Origin: Cyanobacteriota bacterium
GTDB lineage: Bacteria; Cyanobacteriota; Cyanobacteriia; Phormidesmidales; Phormidesmidaceae
Length of the DNA: 7,594 nucleotides
Direction: 5' to 3'
NCBI GenBank assembly: GCA_027619675.1
Contig: JAQCHG010000066.1
Coordinates: forward strand, 1-7,594
The position numbers and the translations under genes are program-made. Below the pieces are notes generated by a model. It did not search any database. It was not told the origin of the DNA and saw only the letters and a program-made list of their open reading frames with translations. How positions within the stretch are numbered: position 1 is the stretch's first letter; each line of letters opens with the position of its first letter. This document shows, in pieces, positions 1-5,393 of the stretch.

Positions 1-189
1 GGGGGGCTGGGGGGGCGGCTCAGTTGCCGTTGCTCTAGGGCCTGGTGGGGGTGGGTGGGGCTCTCCCCGTGGTTGGCGATCGCGGACGATGTTGCCCAGC
101 AGAATCATTACAACCTGTAGAGCAGTTCTGGGGATGATGCCTACAGCCTGATTAGCATGAGCCCAAACCTTTGGTGAGGTTGATGCACC
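1..189. other. G-rich intergenic stretch with G-quadruplex motif
   Basis: No coding region is supported here. The first 60 bases are very G-rich. At 38-60 there are four G-runs of at least three separated by loops of 6, 1 and 1 bases, which fits the usual G3+N1-7 quadruplex pattern on the plus strand. One HIP1 octamer lies at 76-83. The segment just before the gene at 190 is ordinary in composition and carries the probable ribosome-binding site GTGAGG at 173-178. I see no clear promoter. Confidence 0.5.
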
Positions 190-606
190 ATGGAACTGAG
201 TGAACTGACATCCATCATTTTTGCCCTTCAAGATCGGGTCAACTTTTACTGGAATCTCTACATCGGTGGCATAGCCCTCATGGCAGGCTGGTTAGTAGCC
301 ACAGAGCAACCCCTCAGCCGCCGTCTCAAAACTTTCTTCTCGATTGGCTTTGTTGCCTTCATGGTGATTAACTGGGCCAGCCTAATCGGCACTTACAAGC
401 TACTGGAAGCCTTCACCAACGAGTTCCAACTCAGCATCACCACCCAGACCTTCCAGAACCCTGAGCTTTTTCCACTGGTGCAGCGCCTTACCTTCAAACG
501 AGGCCCCGCGATCGCGACTCTGGTTCACCTGTTGTTGGATGTGGGTGTTCTGTACTTCCTTTGGGGTGCCCCATCCCTGAAACTGCCTAAGAATGCCAAA
601 GATTAG
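190..606 (+). CDS. Small three-helix membrane protein of unknown function
   Basis: This 138-residue protein is probably an inner-membrane protein. Three hydrophobic segments are visible at about residues 20-38, 48-68 and 107-126. The basic RRLK between helices 1 and 2 and the lysine-rich C-terminus (KLPKNAKD) suggest that both are cytoplasmic and that the N-terminus and the 70-105 loop are outside. There is no cleavable signal peptide and no catalytic motif that I recognise. The ATG has GTGAGG 11 bases upstream, a slightly long but acceptable spacing. A HIP1 octamer lies inside the gene at 508-515, so it has cyanobacterial sequence character. It stands alone, separated from the next gene by about 0.9 kb, and gives no functional clue from context. 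I do not recognise the family. Confidence 0.8.
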   Translation: MELSELTSIIFALQDRVNFYWNLYIGGIALMAGWLVATEQPLSRRLKTFFSIGFVAFMVINWASLIGTYKLLEAFTNEFQLSITTQTFQNPELFPLVQRLTFKRGPAIATLVHLLLDVGVLYFLWGAPSLKLPKNAKD

Positions 607-635
607 GAGCAGTTGCTCTGGGAATGAGACGGGCG

Positions 636-710
636 ATCGCGCTAGCGACTCCAGGGGTATATCACACTAGCGACTCCAAGGGAGTATCGCGTTAGCGATC
701 ATCAGGCGTT
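636..710. repeat. Three tandem 25-bp units
   Basis: Units at 636-660, 661-685 and 686-710 follow each other exactly. Each begins with ATCRCRYTAGCGA. Units 1 and 2 match at 20 of 25 positions; unit 3 shares 12 of its first 13 positions with unit 1 and then diverges. The core GCTAGC is palindromic in unit 1, and the first unit overlaps a HIP1 octamer. This looks like a short tandemly repeated repetitive element of the kind common between cyanobacterial genes. The function is unknown. Confidence 0.65.
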
Positions 711-1004
711 GCCCTGTCGGGCGCTGTTTGCCGCCGCCTACGGGCGTTGCGCTCCCGTGCTTCCCCCAGCAGCGGTTGGGGGGTCGGCTCAGTGTGCGGG
801 GTTGGGCGTTGCGGGTGGGTCGCGAGACAGCCGCCCCCACCACAGGACAGGACAGGGTAGCACGGGGCGCAAGCCGCTTGGCTGGCGAGATTCGGAAGCT
901 ATGGTGTCGGGCCGCTTTCAGCCGCCCTCCGTTGAGTTGTTCTGGGCGCAGGACTCCCCCTGGTCGCCAGCGCGATTGGGAAGGGGGGAGCGGTCTAGTG
1001 CTTA

Positions 1005-1031
1005 GGGTTGGCCGGGGCCGGGGGGCCGGGG
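1005..1031 (+). other. G-quadruplex-type motif
   Basis: Four G-runs (3, 4, 6 and 4 long) are separated by loops of 6, 2 and 2 bases on the plus strand, meeting the standard G3+N1-7 pattern. It lies inside the gene-free region, just before the A-depleted stretch begins. Whether it folds in vivo cannot be judged from sequence. Confidence 0.45.
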
Positions 1032-1395
1032 TGGCCAGGAGGCCGAAGCCGAGGCAGTGCCTTACAAAGTCCGTTGGCTGCCTGTAGTGTTTGCCCGCGT
1101 CCGGGTTGGGTTGCCATGCCCTCGCTTGCGTCTGCTGCCGTTGCTCCCTTGCTGCTGTCGATCGCCCAGCTCTCAGGTTTACTCCGGTCGGTTTCCGCTC
1201 GGGGGGCTCGGTGGTGGTTTGCGCCGTTCGTGCAGGTTGCCCCCTGCTGGCAGGTGTCCCCGTGGTGGTGGTTTGCTCGTCGCTGGCACATCCTTGGTTC
1301 CCCCGTTGGGTTCTTCCCAGTGCTAGCCGCCCCTTTTACCCCTCGGTTGTGTGTCGCCCTTCGCGCCTCTCACCTCCCCCTCACTACATCCTTAG

Positions 1396-1494
1396 TATAG
1401 CATTACAGCGATATATTTTACCTCGCCAAAAGACCATATAAGAGTTTTGTATATATCGCCAATATGCTATATTTTATAGCGTTGCAATGCTATA
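1396..1494. promoter_or_regulatory. Three 20-bp operator- or iteron-like dyads
   Basis: Three related 20-bp dyads lie in an AT-rich block just upstream of the SWIM gene. The best is at 1475-1494, TATAGCGTTGCAATGCTATA, palindromic at 18 of 20 positions. The copy at 1396-1415 matches the reverse complement of the best one at 17 of 20. The copy at 1452-1471 matches it directly at 14 of 20 and keeps the TATA ends. Sites like these fit binding by a dimeric repressor controlling the downstream operon, or iterons of a replication origin next to an AT-rich unwinding region. The first reading is favoured because the last dyad overlaps the -10 box at 1491-1496. Confidence 0.55.
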
Positions 1495-1496
1495 AT
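1491..1496 (+). promoter_or_regulatory. Candidate -10 box for the SWIM-protein operon
   Basis: TATAAT, a perfect consensus -10 hexamer, overlaps the right arm of the best dyad. No convincing -35 lies 17 bases upstream (1468-1473 reads TATATT), so the promoter may need an activator or may be weak. Transcription would begin near 1503, past the ATG at 1501, which supports translation starting at 1522. Confidence 0.45.
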
Positions 1497-1521
1497 TCAG
1501 ATGTACCGCAAGGGTAGAGCA

Positions 1522-1995
1522 ATGATTACCAGTGCCCACGACCTTTTATTCAGTGCTTCAGCGGTTCGGCGCATTTTGGGTTTGGCCGCTTCTACTGCTA
1601 TTTATATCGAGGTTTGGCCCTCCGTTATCTGGGTCCATGTGGCAGGGCAGCGCCCCACCTTCATTAGCAAACAGTGTTTTAAACAGCATTTTGTAGCCCG
1701 CCGTCAAGCCGCCGCCCAAGCGCTCCAGGTCACCCGCTACGCCTTTGACCAGCAGGCTTTTACGGTACGCAACGAAACCAAGAAAAGCACCTATCAGGTC
1801 ATTGCAAAAGACACCGTTAGTTGTGAGTGTCACGACTATCAAAACCAAGTTAATTTTCTGGGCAAAGGCTGTTGTAAGCATGGTTACGCAGTGCTAAACC
1901 ATCTCGGGTTTAAGTCACTGGCTGACTATGTTAATGCCCACAAAGTTACCCCACTTCGTAAGGTGGCTGAGCCCGTTATCCCTTACGCTGCTTAA
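1522..1995 (+). CDS. SWIM zinc-finger protein
   Basis: A 157-residue protein (164 if the ATG at 1501 were used). The C-terminal half carries C-x-C at residues 101 and 103 and C-x-H at 118 and 120, the CxCx(n)CxH pattern of SWIM zinc fingers, which bind zinc and are found in DNA- or protein-binding proteins of chromatin, recombination and mobile elements. The N-terminal part contains an aromatic patch (IYIEVWPSVIWVHV) and a basic Ala/Gln-rich helix, and I do not recognise it. I chose 1522 because AAGGG lies 8 bases upstream, and because the likely -10 box at 1491-1496 would place the transcript start at about 1503, downstream of the ATG at 1501. It is the first gene of the eight-gene same-strand run. 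A role in nucleic-acid binding is inferred; no catalytic domain is present. Confidence 0.8.
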   Translation: MITSAHDLLFSASAVRRILGLAASTAIYIEVWPSVIWVHVAGQRPTFISKQCFKQHFVARRQAAAQALQVTRYAFDQQAFTVRNETKKSTYQVIAKDTVSCECHDYQNQVNFLGKGCCKHGYAVLNHLGFKSLADYVNAHKVTPLRKVAEPVIPYAA

Positions 1996-2002
1996 GTTTC
2001 CT

Positions 2003-2085
2003 GACCTGGGGTGGATGTCGTTAAAAGCCACCCCCGTGACCGACCACACGGGCAATCCCAAAAACACAAGGAAAGGTAAACCATG
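2003..2085 (+). promoter_or_regulatory. Double-hairpin leader, copy 1 (before DUF932 gene)
   Basis: An 83-bp leader ends at the start codon and is repeated almost exactly at 4140-4221, with four substitutions and one single-base indel. Hairpin 1 pairs GGGGTGG (2008-2014) with CCACCCC (2028-2034). Hairpin 2 pairs CCCGTG (2033-2038) with CACGGG (2047-2052) around an 8-base loop holding CCGACCA. The hairpins share two bases at their junction. The ribosome-binding site AAGGAAAGG (2068-2076) lies free downstream. A cis-acting RNA regulatory leader or a protein-binding mRNA element is the likely reading. Confidence 0.65.
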
Positions 2086-2985
2086 AAAACCTGGCACCGT
2101 GATACCGCTGTAAATATTCAGCCCGGTATGACTGTTGACCAACAGCTAAAAACGGCTGGCCTTGATTGGCAAGTCAACCTATCCCCTGCCTTTTATGGGG
2201 ATGAGAAACAGCATAAGGCCCCTGTCCTCGCGGCATACCGCAGTGATAATAACGCCTTCTTTGATATCTACACCAAGCGCAAGCCCTGGCAGAATGCCGA
2301 GATTGTAGAAACCTTCAATCGTTTCTGTGATGGCGCAAACCTACCGATATCCTACCTGGGAAACCTTGACGGGGGGCGAATTCTTTATGCTGCGGCCAAG
2401 TTGCCGGAGATGATTTCCCCGGCCCAGTCGGTTGGGGATTTAACTGAGGGTTACTTGCTGTTAGAAGACTCTCATCTTAACGGCAGAGGGTTGAGTATCA
2501 GTATTTATGCTAATCGCTTGGTTTGCACGAATGGCATGAAGCGCCCCGTCCGTTTGGGCCAGAAAGTTATTTCCCATGTCGGGCAATTTAACCCTAGTCG
2601 TGTTCACGGCATTCTGACGGCAGCCCGTGAGACGTTGCAACAAGAGCAGAAGCAAATGACGGATTTGGCTGCTGTCACCATTGACAAGGCAGAGGCAACG
2701 TTACAACTTATTGCCGCCTTTGGGGAAGCGGGTAAGCCCGTCCATGAACAACCCCGAATTGTTCAGACCTGTCTAAAACTTTTCAATGGGGCAGGGATGG
2801 GATCTGGTGAGCTTTCTGCTTTCAATACAGCTTATGGGTTACTTCACAGCGTTACTGAGTATTACAACCACCATGCTGTGAAACGGGGGACCACCGCCCA
2901 GCAATTTCAATCCCTGCTGTGTGGTAGCCGAGCCCAGCAAATGCAGCGCTTTGAGCGTCAGGTTGTCCGGTGTTATCTCAATTGA
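2083..2985 (+). CDS. DUF932 phage/plasmid-like protein
   Basis: A 300-residue protein of the DUF932 family (phage/plasmid-like, TIGR03299 type). Recognisable elements in order are GLDW near residues 26-29 followed by the N-terminal beta-rich region, RLVCTNGM at 145-152 (the family's conserved R-x-VC-x-N motif), and a C-terminal VTEYYNHHAVKRG at 257-269 matching the family's TEY-x-(D/N)H signature. The length is normal and the gene appears intact. The biochemical role of the family is not established; members occur on plasmids, prophages and integrative elements, often beside recombination or replication genes. The ATG is preceded by the strong AAGGAAAGG site within the duplicated leader. It is the largest gene of the cluster and its best marker of a mobile origin. 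Family assignment is confident; function is not. Confidence 0.88.
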   Translation: MKTWHRDTAVNIQPGMTVDQQLKTAGLDWQVNLSPAFYGDEKQHKAPVLAAYRSDNNAFFDIYTKRKPWQNAEIVETFNRFCDGANLPISYLGNLDGGRILYAAAKLPEMISPAQSVGDLTEGYLLLEDSHLNGRGLSISIYANRLVCTNGMKRPVRLGQKVISHVGQFNPSRVHGILTAARETLQQEQKQMTDLAAVTIDKAEATLQLIAAFGEAGKPVHEQPRIVQTCLKLFNGAGMGSGELSAFNTAYGLLHSVTEYYNHHAVKRGTTAQQFQSLLCGSRAQQMQRFERQVVRCYLN

Positions 2986-3087
2986 GGTTTTGACCTGAGA
3001 AATTTCCCCACCGTTGAAAGTCAAACCCCCGCCTTAGCCGACCAAAGCACAGCGGGGGATGTCCCCAAAACACGAAAGGAGACACTT
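2986..3087 (+). promoter_or_regulatory. Diverged third copy of the double-hairpin leader
   Basis: This gap repeats the plan of the 2003 and 4140 leaders with little sequence identity. GACCTG occurs near the 5' end (2992), a first stem pairs TTTGAC (2989-2994) with GTCAAA (3020-3025), and a second perfect 7-bp stem pairs CCCCCGC (3026-3032) with GCGGGGG (3052-3058). The second loop again contains CCGACCA (3038-3044), and CCCCAAAACAC precedes the ribosome-binding site GAAAGGAGA (3074-3082). Conserved fold, loop motif and 3' segment with changed stems suggest selection on RNA structure. Confidence 0.55.
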
Positions 3088-3444
3088 GTGATTGTACGCG
3101 ACCCCCTAGAACTGGCCTACCTGCGGGAGCAGGATCAGCGGGCTACTGATGCCGATGCCCGTGCTGATGTTGAACAAGCCGAAATTGACGCAGGGATGGC
3201 GGCTCACACTATTCGAGACATCATCCAGCGCTACGGGGTGGAGTTTGTTGAGCGCGTGATCCAGGAATGGCAGCGGTCCCAAACCCCCACCTGTGGTCAG
3301 TGCTTGCATTTTGACGATCGCGGTCTTTGTCGCAAGAAGCGGGTGAAAGACTTCAGCCCTGGTGCAACGTTGACCCTACTAGAACCTGCCCAGGTCAATG
3401 ATTCCGCTGAGAATTGCCCGCACTTTAGCGATATCGGTTTCTAG
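3088..3444 (+). CDS. Small protein with C-terminal Cys cluster
   Basis: A 118-residue protein beginning with GTG, chosen because the strong site GAAAGGAGA ends 5 bases upstream. The N-terminal half is acidic and helical (about residues 6-35, rich in Asp, Glu and Ala), followed by a second helix at 40-63. The C-terminal part has C69-x2-C72, C81 and C110 followed by PHF, a four-cysteine arrangement that could hold zinc or, less likely, an iron-sulfur cluster. The paired CLHF and CPHF motifs flanking a basic CRKKR segment look like a small zinc-binding nucleic-acid or protein-interaction module. I do not recognise a named family. Its position directly after the DUF932 gene, with a related leader, suggests joint expression. 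Confidence 0.75.
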   Translation: MIVRDPLELAYLREQDQRATDADARADVEQAEIDAGMAAHTIRDIIQRYGVEFVERVIQEWQRSQTPTCGQCLHFDDRGLCRKKRVKDFSPGATLTLLEPAQVNDSAENCPHFSDIGF

Positions 3445-3458
3445 CCCCTTGCGCCCAC

Positions 3459-3480
3459 TGCCGGGAGTTGCGCCCCGGCA
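3459..3480 (+). other. Intercistronic hairpin
   Basis: A perfect 7-bp stem TGCCGGG/CCCGGCA closes an 8-base loop, between the Cys-cluster gene and the coiled-coil gene. No T-tract follows, so it is not a standard intrinsic terminator. The 28 bases from here to the ATG at 3509 are A/C-rich and without a clear ribosome-binding site. Confidence 0.6.
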
Positions 3481-3508
3481 ACCTATTAACCCTCTACACC
3501 CCAGAACC

Positions 3509-3862
3509 ATGACTCAAGACCTATTGCTATCCGAATTCCCCCAGCAGCTTGCAGACCTGGCCCAGCAGCTCCATGAGGCTGACAAGGTGATCCGGCAGCG
3601 ACAGCACCAGCTCGACACCCTCACCGCTGAGATTGAGCAGGCGATCGCGTTGGATCGCGACCTCAAAAACGAACAACAGCGCAAAGCCAAGCGCTTGGAG
3701 TTGACCACCAGCGCCGCCTACCAGCAGGCCCAGACGGCACTACAAGCCGCCCAGGATGAGCGCCACCAATGCCACATCCAGTACCGATTGATTGCGGATC
3801 GCTTCACTGTGGCCAAGCTGGTAGCCCGTGAGCGCATCGCCTCCCTAGAACTAGCGGCTTAG
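3509..3862 (+). CDS. Small coiled-coil protein
   Basis: A 117-residue, almost entirely helical protein. Residues about 10-65 form a long amphipathic, Gln/Glu/Lys/Arg-rich segment with heptad-like spacing of leucine, isoleucine and alanine. A second helical stretch at 66-112 makes a helical hairpin likely. I chose the ATG at 3509 rather than an upstream in-frame ATG at 3398, because the latter would overlap the previous gene and read through the hairpin at 3459-3480, giving a Pro/Arg-rich N-terminus. The start has no obvious Shine-Dalgarno sequence; the bases before it are CCCAGAACC. A HIP1 octamer lies inside the gene (3641-3648). Architecture resembles small phage or plasmid coiled-coil accessory proteins, but I do not recognise a family. 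Confidence 0.75.
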   Translation: MTQDLLLSEFPQQLADLAQQLHEADKVIRQRQHQLDTLTAEIEQAIALDRDLKNEQQRKAKRLELTTSAAYQQAQTALQAAQDERHQCHIQYRLIADRFTVAKLVARERIASLELAA

Positions 3863-3875
3863 GCTCCCGCCCCAT

Positions 3876-3898
3876 GCCCGGTAGTCGCCCTACCGGGC
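3876..3898 (+). other. Intercistronic hairpin, 9-bp perfect stem
   Basis: GCCCGGTAG pairs perfectly with CTACCGGGC around a 5-base loop, 13 bases after the stop of the coiled-coil gene. It is followed by a C-rich stretch rather than a T-tract. This is the most stable of the simple intercistronic hairpins and may protect transcript 3' ends or modulate expression of the next gene. Confidence 0.65.
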
Positions 3899-3949
3899 GG
3901 GCGGCCCCATCGCCCCCGCCTCCCACCCTCTCAGAACCCAAGAGCAACC

Positions 3950-4132
3950 ATGACCACCATCATCATCATCGAGGCCCATCCAGACCTCACCCGAGTCGAG
4001 ATTGACGAGTTCGATATCCAGCAGTTTTTAGCTGACAAGGTGAAGGCCCAGCCTCAGATCCAAATCCTCAATCATCAGAACCGCTGCATTGTCGTGCAGT
4101 GGGCAGAGACATCCCAAACCCTTGCCGCCTAA
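3950..4132 (+). CDS. 60-residue protein of unknown function
   Basis: A short protein opening with a run of isoleucines (MTTIIIIEAHP), then an acidic segment (residues 13-22), a probable helix (23-33), and a beta-like end (QIQILNHQNRCIVVQWAE). The predicted strand-helix-strand order suggests a small alpha/beta domain rather than a membrane peptide, because the isoleucine run is only four long. It has a weak purine site (AAGAG, about 3940) and stops 86 bases before the next gene. I do not recognise it. It is credible as a gene because it sits in the same spacing pattern as its neighbours and its start context (ACC ATG AC) matches that of the genes at 3509 and 4219. Confidence 0.6.
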   Translation: MTTIIIIEAHPDLTRVEIDEFDIQQFLADKVKAQPQIQILNHQNRCIVVQWAETSQTLAA

Positions 4133-4139
4133 CCCTTTA

Positions 4140-4221
4140 GACCTGGGGTGGATGTCTCTAAAAGCCGCCCCCGTGACCGACCACACGGGCAAACCCAAAA
4201 CACAAGGAAAGGTAAACCATG
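4140..4221 (+). promoter_or_regulatory. Double-hairpin leader, copy 2 (before 220-aa gene)
   Basis: Near-identical to 2003-2085. Stem 1 pairs GGGGTGG (4145-4151) with CCGCCCC (4165-4171); the A-to-G change relative to copy 1 turns a T-A pair into a G-T wobble, so pairing survives. Stem 2 pairs CCCGTG (4170-4175) with CACGGG (4184-4189) around the same loop with CCGACCA. The ribosome-binding site AAGGAAAGG and the ATG context are kept exactly. Other differences lie in loop 1 and in the linker. It implies a duplication, with both copies under constraint. Confidence 0.65.
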
Positions 4222-4881
4222 ACTGAAGTTCTCGCCAATGTTTTTGGAGTCAAACCCCAGAACGCCATTTACTTACCCGATGCCCCCTATGCCGTGCGGT
4301 TGAACTGCCAAGCAGGACAACTTGCCCTTAATGAGACAGACCTGTTAGGTACTGAAGCTGAAATCTCGGTAATTAAGGTATCCCGGTACTTTGGCAGTCT
4401 AGGCCGGACCCGGAATACAGCTTGGATGCAGATGTTTTACATTCCGGCCCCGTCCTGCACTGTCCTGCCCTCTAATACCGTCTGTGTGAGCTACATCAAG
4501 ACCCGTTCCCTTAGTGCCCTACAGCAGACCGTCATCCGTTTGGTGGGAAAGGGTGTCAACCCTGCCGAGGGGATTTTCAAGGTCAGCTTTCTGCGGCATA
4601 GCAATGGCGATCGCAACTACGCTTCCGTCAAATTCGATTGGCGAGAGCGGAAGGGCAAGCCAGAGCAGGATCAACTTCAGCAGATCATTACCTTCATTGA
4701 GAGCCGACCCCAACTCATTGACCTCGATGGCACCCGAGAGATGATGTGCGTCGATCAGATGACCTCTCTGCTGGTGCAGCAAATGGTGGACCTGGCCAGG
4801 ATAGAGCCGGACTTGACCATCGCGGAAATCCTTCAAGAGCTTGTGCCCAACCAGCCAGCCGCAGAATTGCCGACCCGCTAA
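4219..4881 (+). CDS. 220-residue protein of unknown function, co-regulated with DUF932
   Basis: I do not recognise this protein. Residues about 45-95 are beta-rich (EISVIKVSRYFGSLGR, then WMQMFYIPAP, then TVCVSYIKTRS) with aromatic and basic residues, which would suit an OB-like or other beta-barrel nucleic-acid-binding fold. Residues 98-110 form a helix, 118-141 further strands (IFKVSFLRH and NYASVKFDW), then a charged linker and a helical C-terminus (150-210). No catalytic triad or nucleotide-binding loop is visible. It uses the same leader and ribosome-binding site as the DUF932 gene, so the two are probably expressed in proportion and may act together. A single-strand DNA-binding or recombination-accessory role is only a guess. 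A HIP1 octamer lies at 4607-4614. Confidence 0.78.
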   Translation: MTEVLANVFGVKPQNAIYLPDAPYAVRLNCQAGQLALNETDLLGTEAEISVIKVSRYFGSLGRTRNTAWMQMFYIPAPSCTVLPSNTVCVSYIKTRSLSALQQTVIRLVGKGVNPAEGIFKVSFLRHSNGDRNYASVKFDWRERKGKPEQDQLQQIITFIESRPQLIDLDGTREMMCVDQMTSLLVQQMVDLARIEPDLTIAEILQELVPNQPAAELPTR

Positions 4882-4897
4882 CGACACACCGCCTTAT

Positions 4898-4917
4898 GCC
4901 CTGGCCCTTGCCAGGGC
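4898..4917 (+). other. Intercistronic hairpin, 8-bp stem with 4-base loop
   Basis: GCCCTGGC pairs perfectly with GCCAGGGC around CCTT, 17 bases after the stop of the 220-aa gene. The downstream sequence is not T-rich enough for an intrinsic terminator. The next gene's ribosome-binding site GTGAG follows at about 4934. Confidence 0.65.
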
Positions 4918-4944
4918 TGTGCCCCTTCATTCGTGAGCTAAATC

Positions 4945-5325
4945 ATGTACGAACTACACACCACTCAGAACGGCGATACCCTCCTGATTTGCTGCATGGA
5001 GGATTCCCACTTGATCAACACCATTCGTTCCCTGTGTCTCAAGGTGCAGGCAGCCGTGGAGATGTTGACCAGCACCACACCGGATGACCCACTAATCTCC
5101 ATTTTCCAGCCGCAGTACAGCAAGGCAGCAATGCAGGAGAAAGCCAAGGATTCCCTAGAGTTTCTACACCAACGGTTACAGCCCTATGTCATGGAAGCAA
5201 CCTTGAGAGGCTTGGAGGTGGCCTCTATGCTCCAGTCCGCCTATGGCAGAACTACCAGGATTGCAATGCCATCCAAATTGGCATTAGAAGCTGAAGTGGA
5301 GGTAAACGAAGCTTTCCCGCTATAG
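4945..5325 (+). CDS. 126-residue protein of unknown function
   Basis: A soluble, mostly helical protein. The N-terminus (YELHTTQNGDTLLICCMEDSH) looks like a short beta hairpin ending in adjacent cysteines at residues 16-17. Helices follow at about 22-43, 58-80 (AMQEKAKDSLEFLHQRLQ) and 82-100. The C-terminus is acidic. There is no transmembrane segment or known motif. The ATG has GTGAG about 7 bases upstream. It lies 63 bases after the 220-aa gene, with the usual hairpin between them, and is followed by a small HTH gene. I do not recognise the family; partner or accessory function to the DUF932 cluster is inferred from position only. Confidence 0.7.
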   Translation: MYELHTTQNGDTLLICCMEDSHLINTIRSLCLKVQAAVEMLTSTTPDDPLISIFQPQYSKAAMQEKAKDSLEFLHQRLQPYVMEATLRGLEVASMLQSAYGRTTRIAMPSKLALEAEVEVNEAFPL

Positions 5326-5334
5326 CCTTCCCTA

Positions 5335-5363
5335 CTTCAGGGCAGTTCCCCCCTGCCCTGGAG
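5335..5363 (+). other. Intercistronic hairpin, 11-bp stem
   Basis: CAGGGCAG (5338-5345) pairs perfectly with CTGCCCTG (5353-5360) around a 7-base loop, and the stem extends three more pairs (one G-T) to 5335/5363. It lies 10 bases after the stop of the 126-aa gene, again without a T-tract. TATAGC hexamers flank it at 5321 and 5378. Confidence 0.65.
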
Positions 5364-5393
5364 TATCATTGGGGCGATATAGCAGGCAAGCGA

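Larger units (their letters stand above)
607..1395. other. GC-rich, A-depleted region without a credible gene
   Basis: About 0.8 kb without a gene I can support. It starts with a HIP1 octamer (633-640) and three 25-bp tandem units (636-710). About 711-1080 is GC-rich with G- and C-runs. About 1081-1380 is strikingly poor in A on the plus strand: I count roughly 14 A in 300 bases, while T is common (18 T against 2 A in 1081-1140). Open frames exist on both strands but have biased, low-complexity composition and no ribosome-binding site. The strand skew could reflect a long untranslated RNA, replication-linked mutation bias or an origin-proximal region; the sequence alone does not decide. Confidence 0.5.

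Noticed and set aside
709..1441. Several overlapping open frames on both strands in the GC-rich region
   Set aside because: They have Gly/Arg/Pro/Trp/Cys-biased low-complexity translations, no ribosome-binding sites and mutual overlap, as expected from GC-rich, A-poor DNA with few stop codons.
1501..1521. ATG at 1501 as the start of the SWIM protein
   Set aside because: The TATAAT at 1491-1496 would start the transcript at about 1503, and AAGGG is well spaced for the ATG at 1522. The upstream start remains possible only if another promoter is used.
3398..3508. Upstream in-frame extension of the coiled-coil gene
   Set aside because: It overlaps the end of the Cys-cluster gene, reads through the hairpin at 3459-3480 and gives a Pro/Arg-rich sequence unlike the rest of the protein.
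3950..4132. The isoleucine run as a membrane or signal segment
   Set aside because: Only four consecutive isoleucines are present and acidic and polar residues follow at once, too short for a membrane span.
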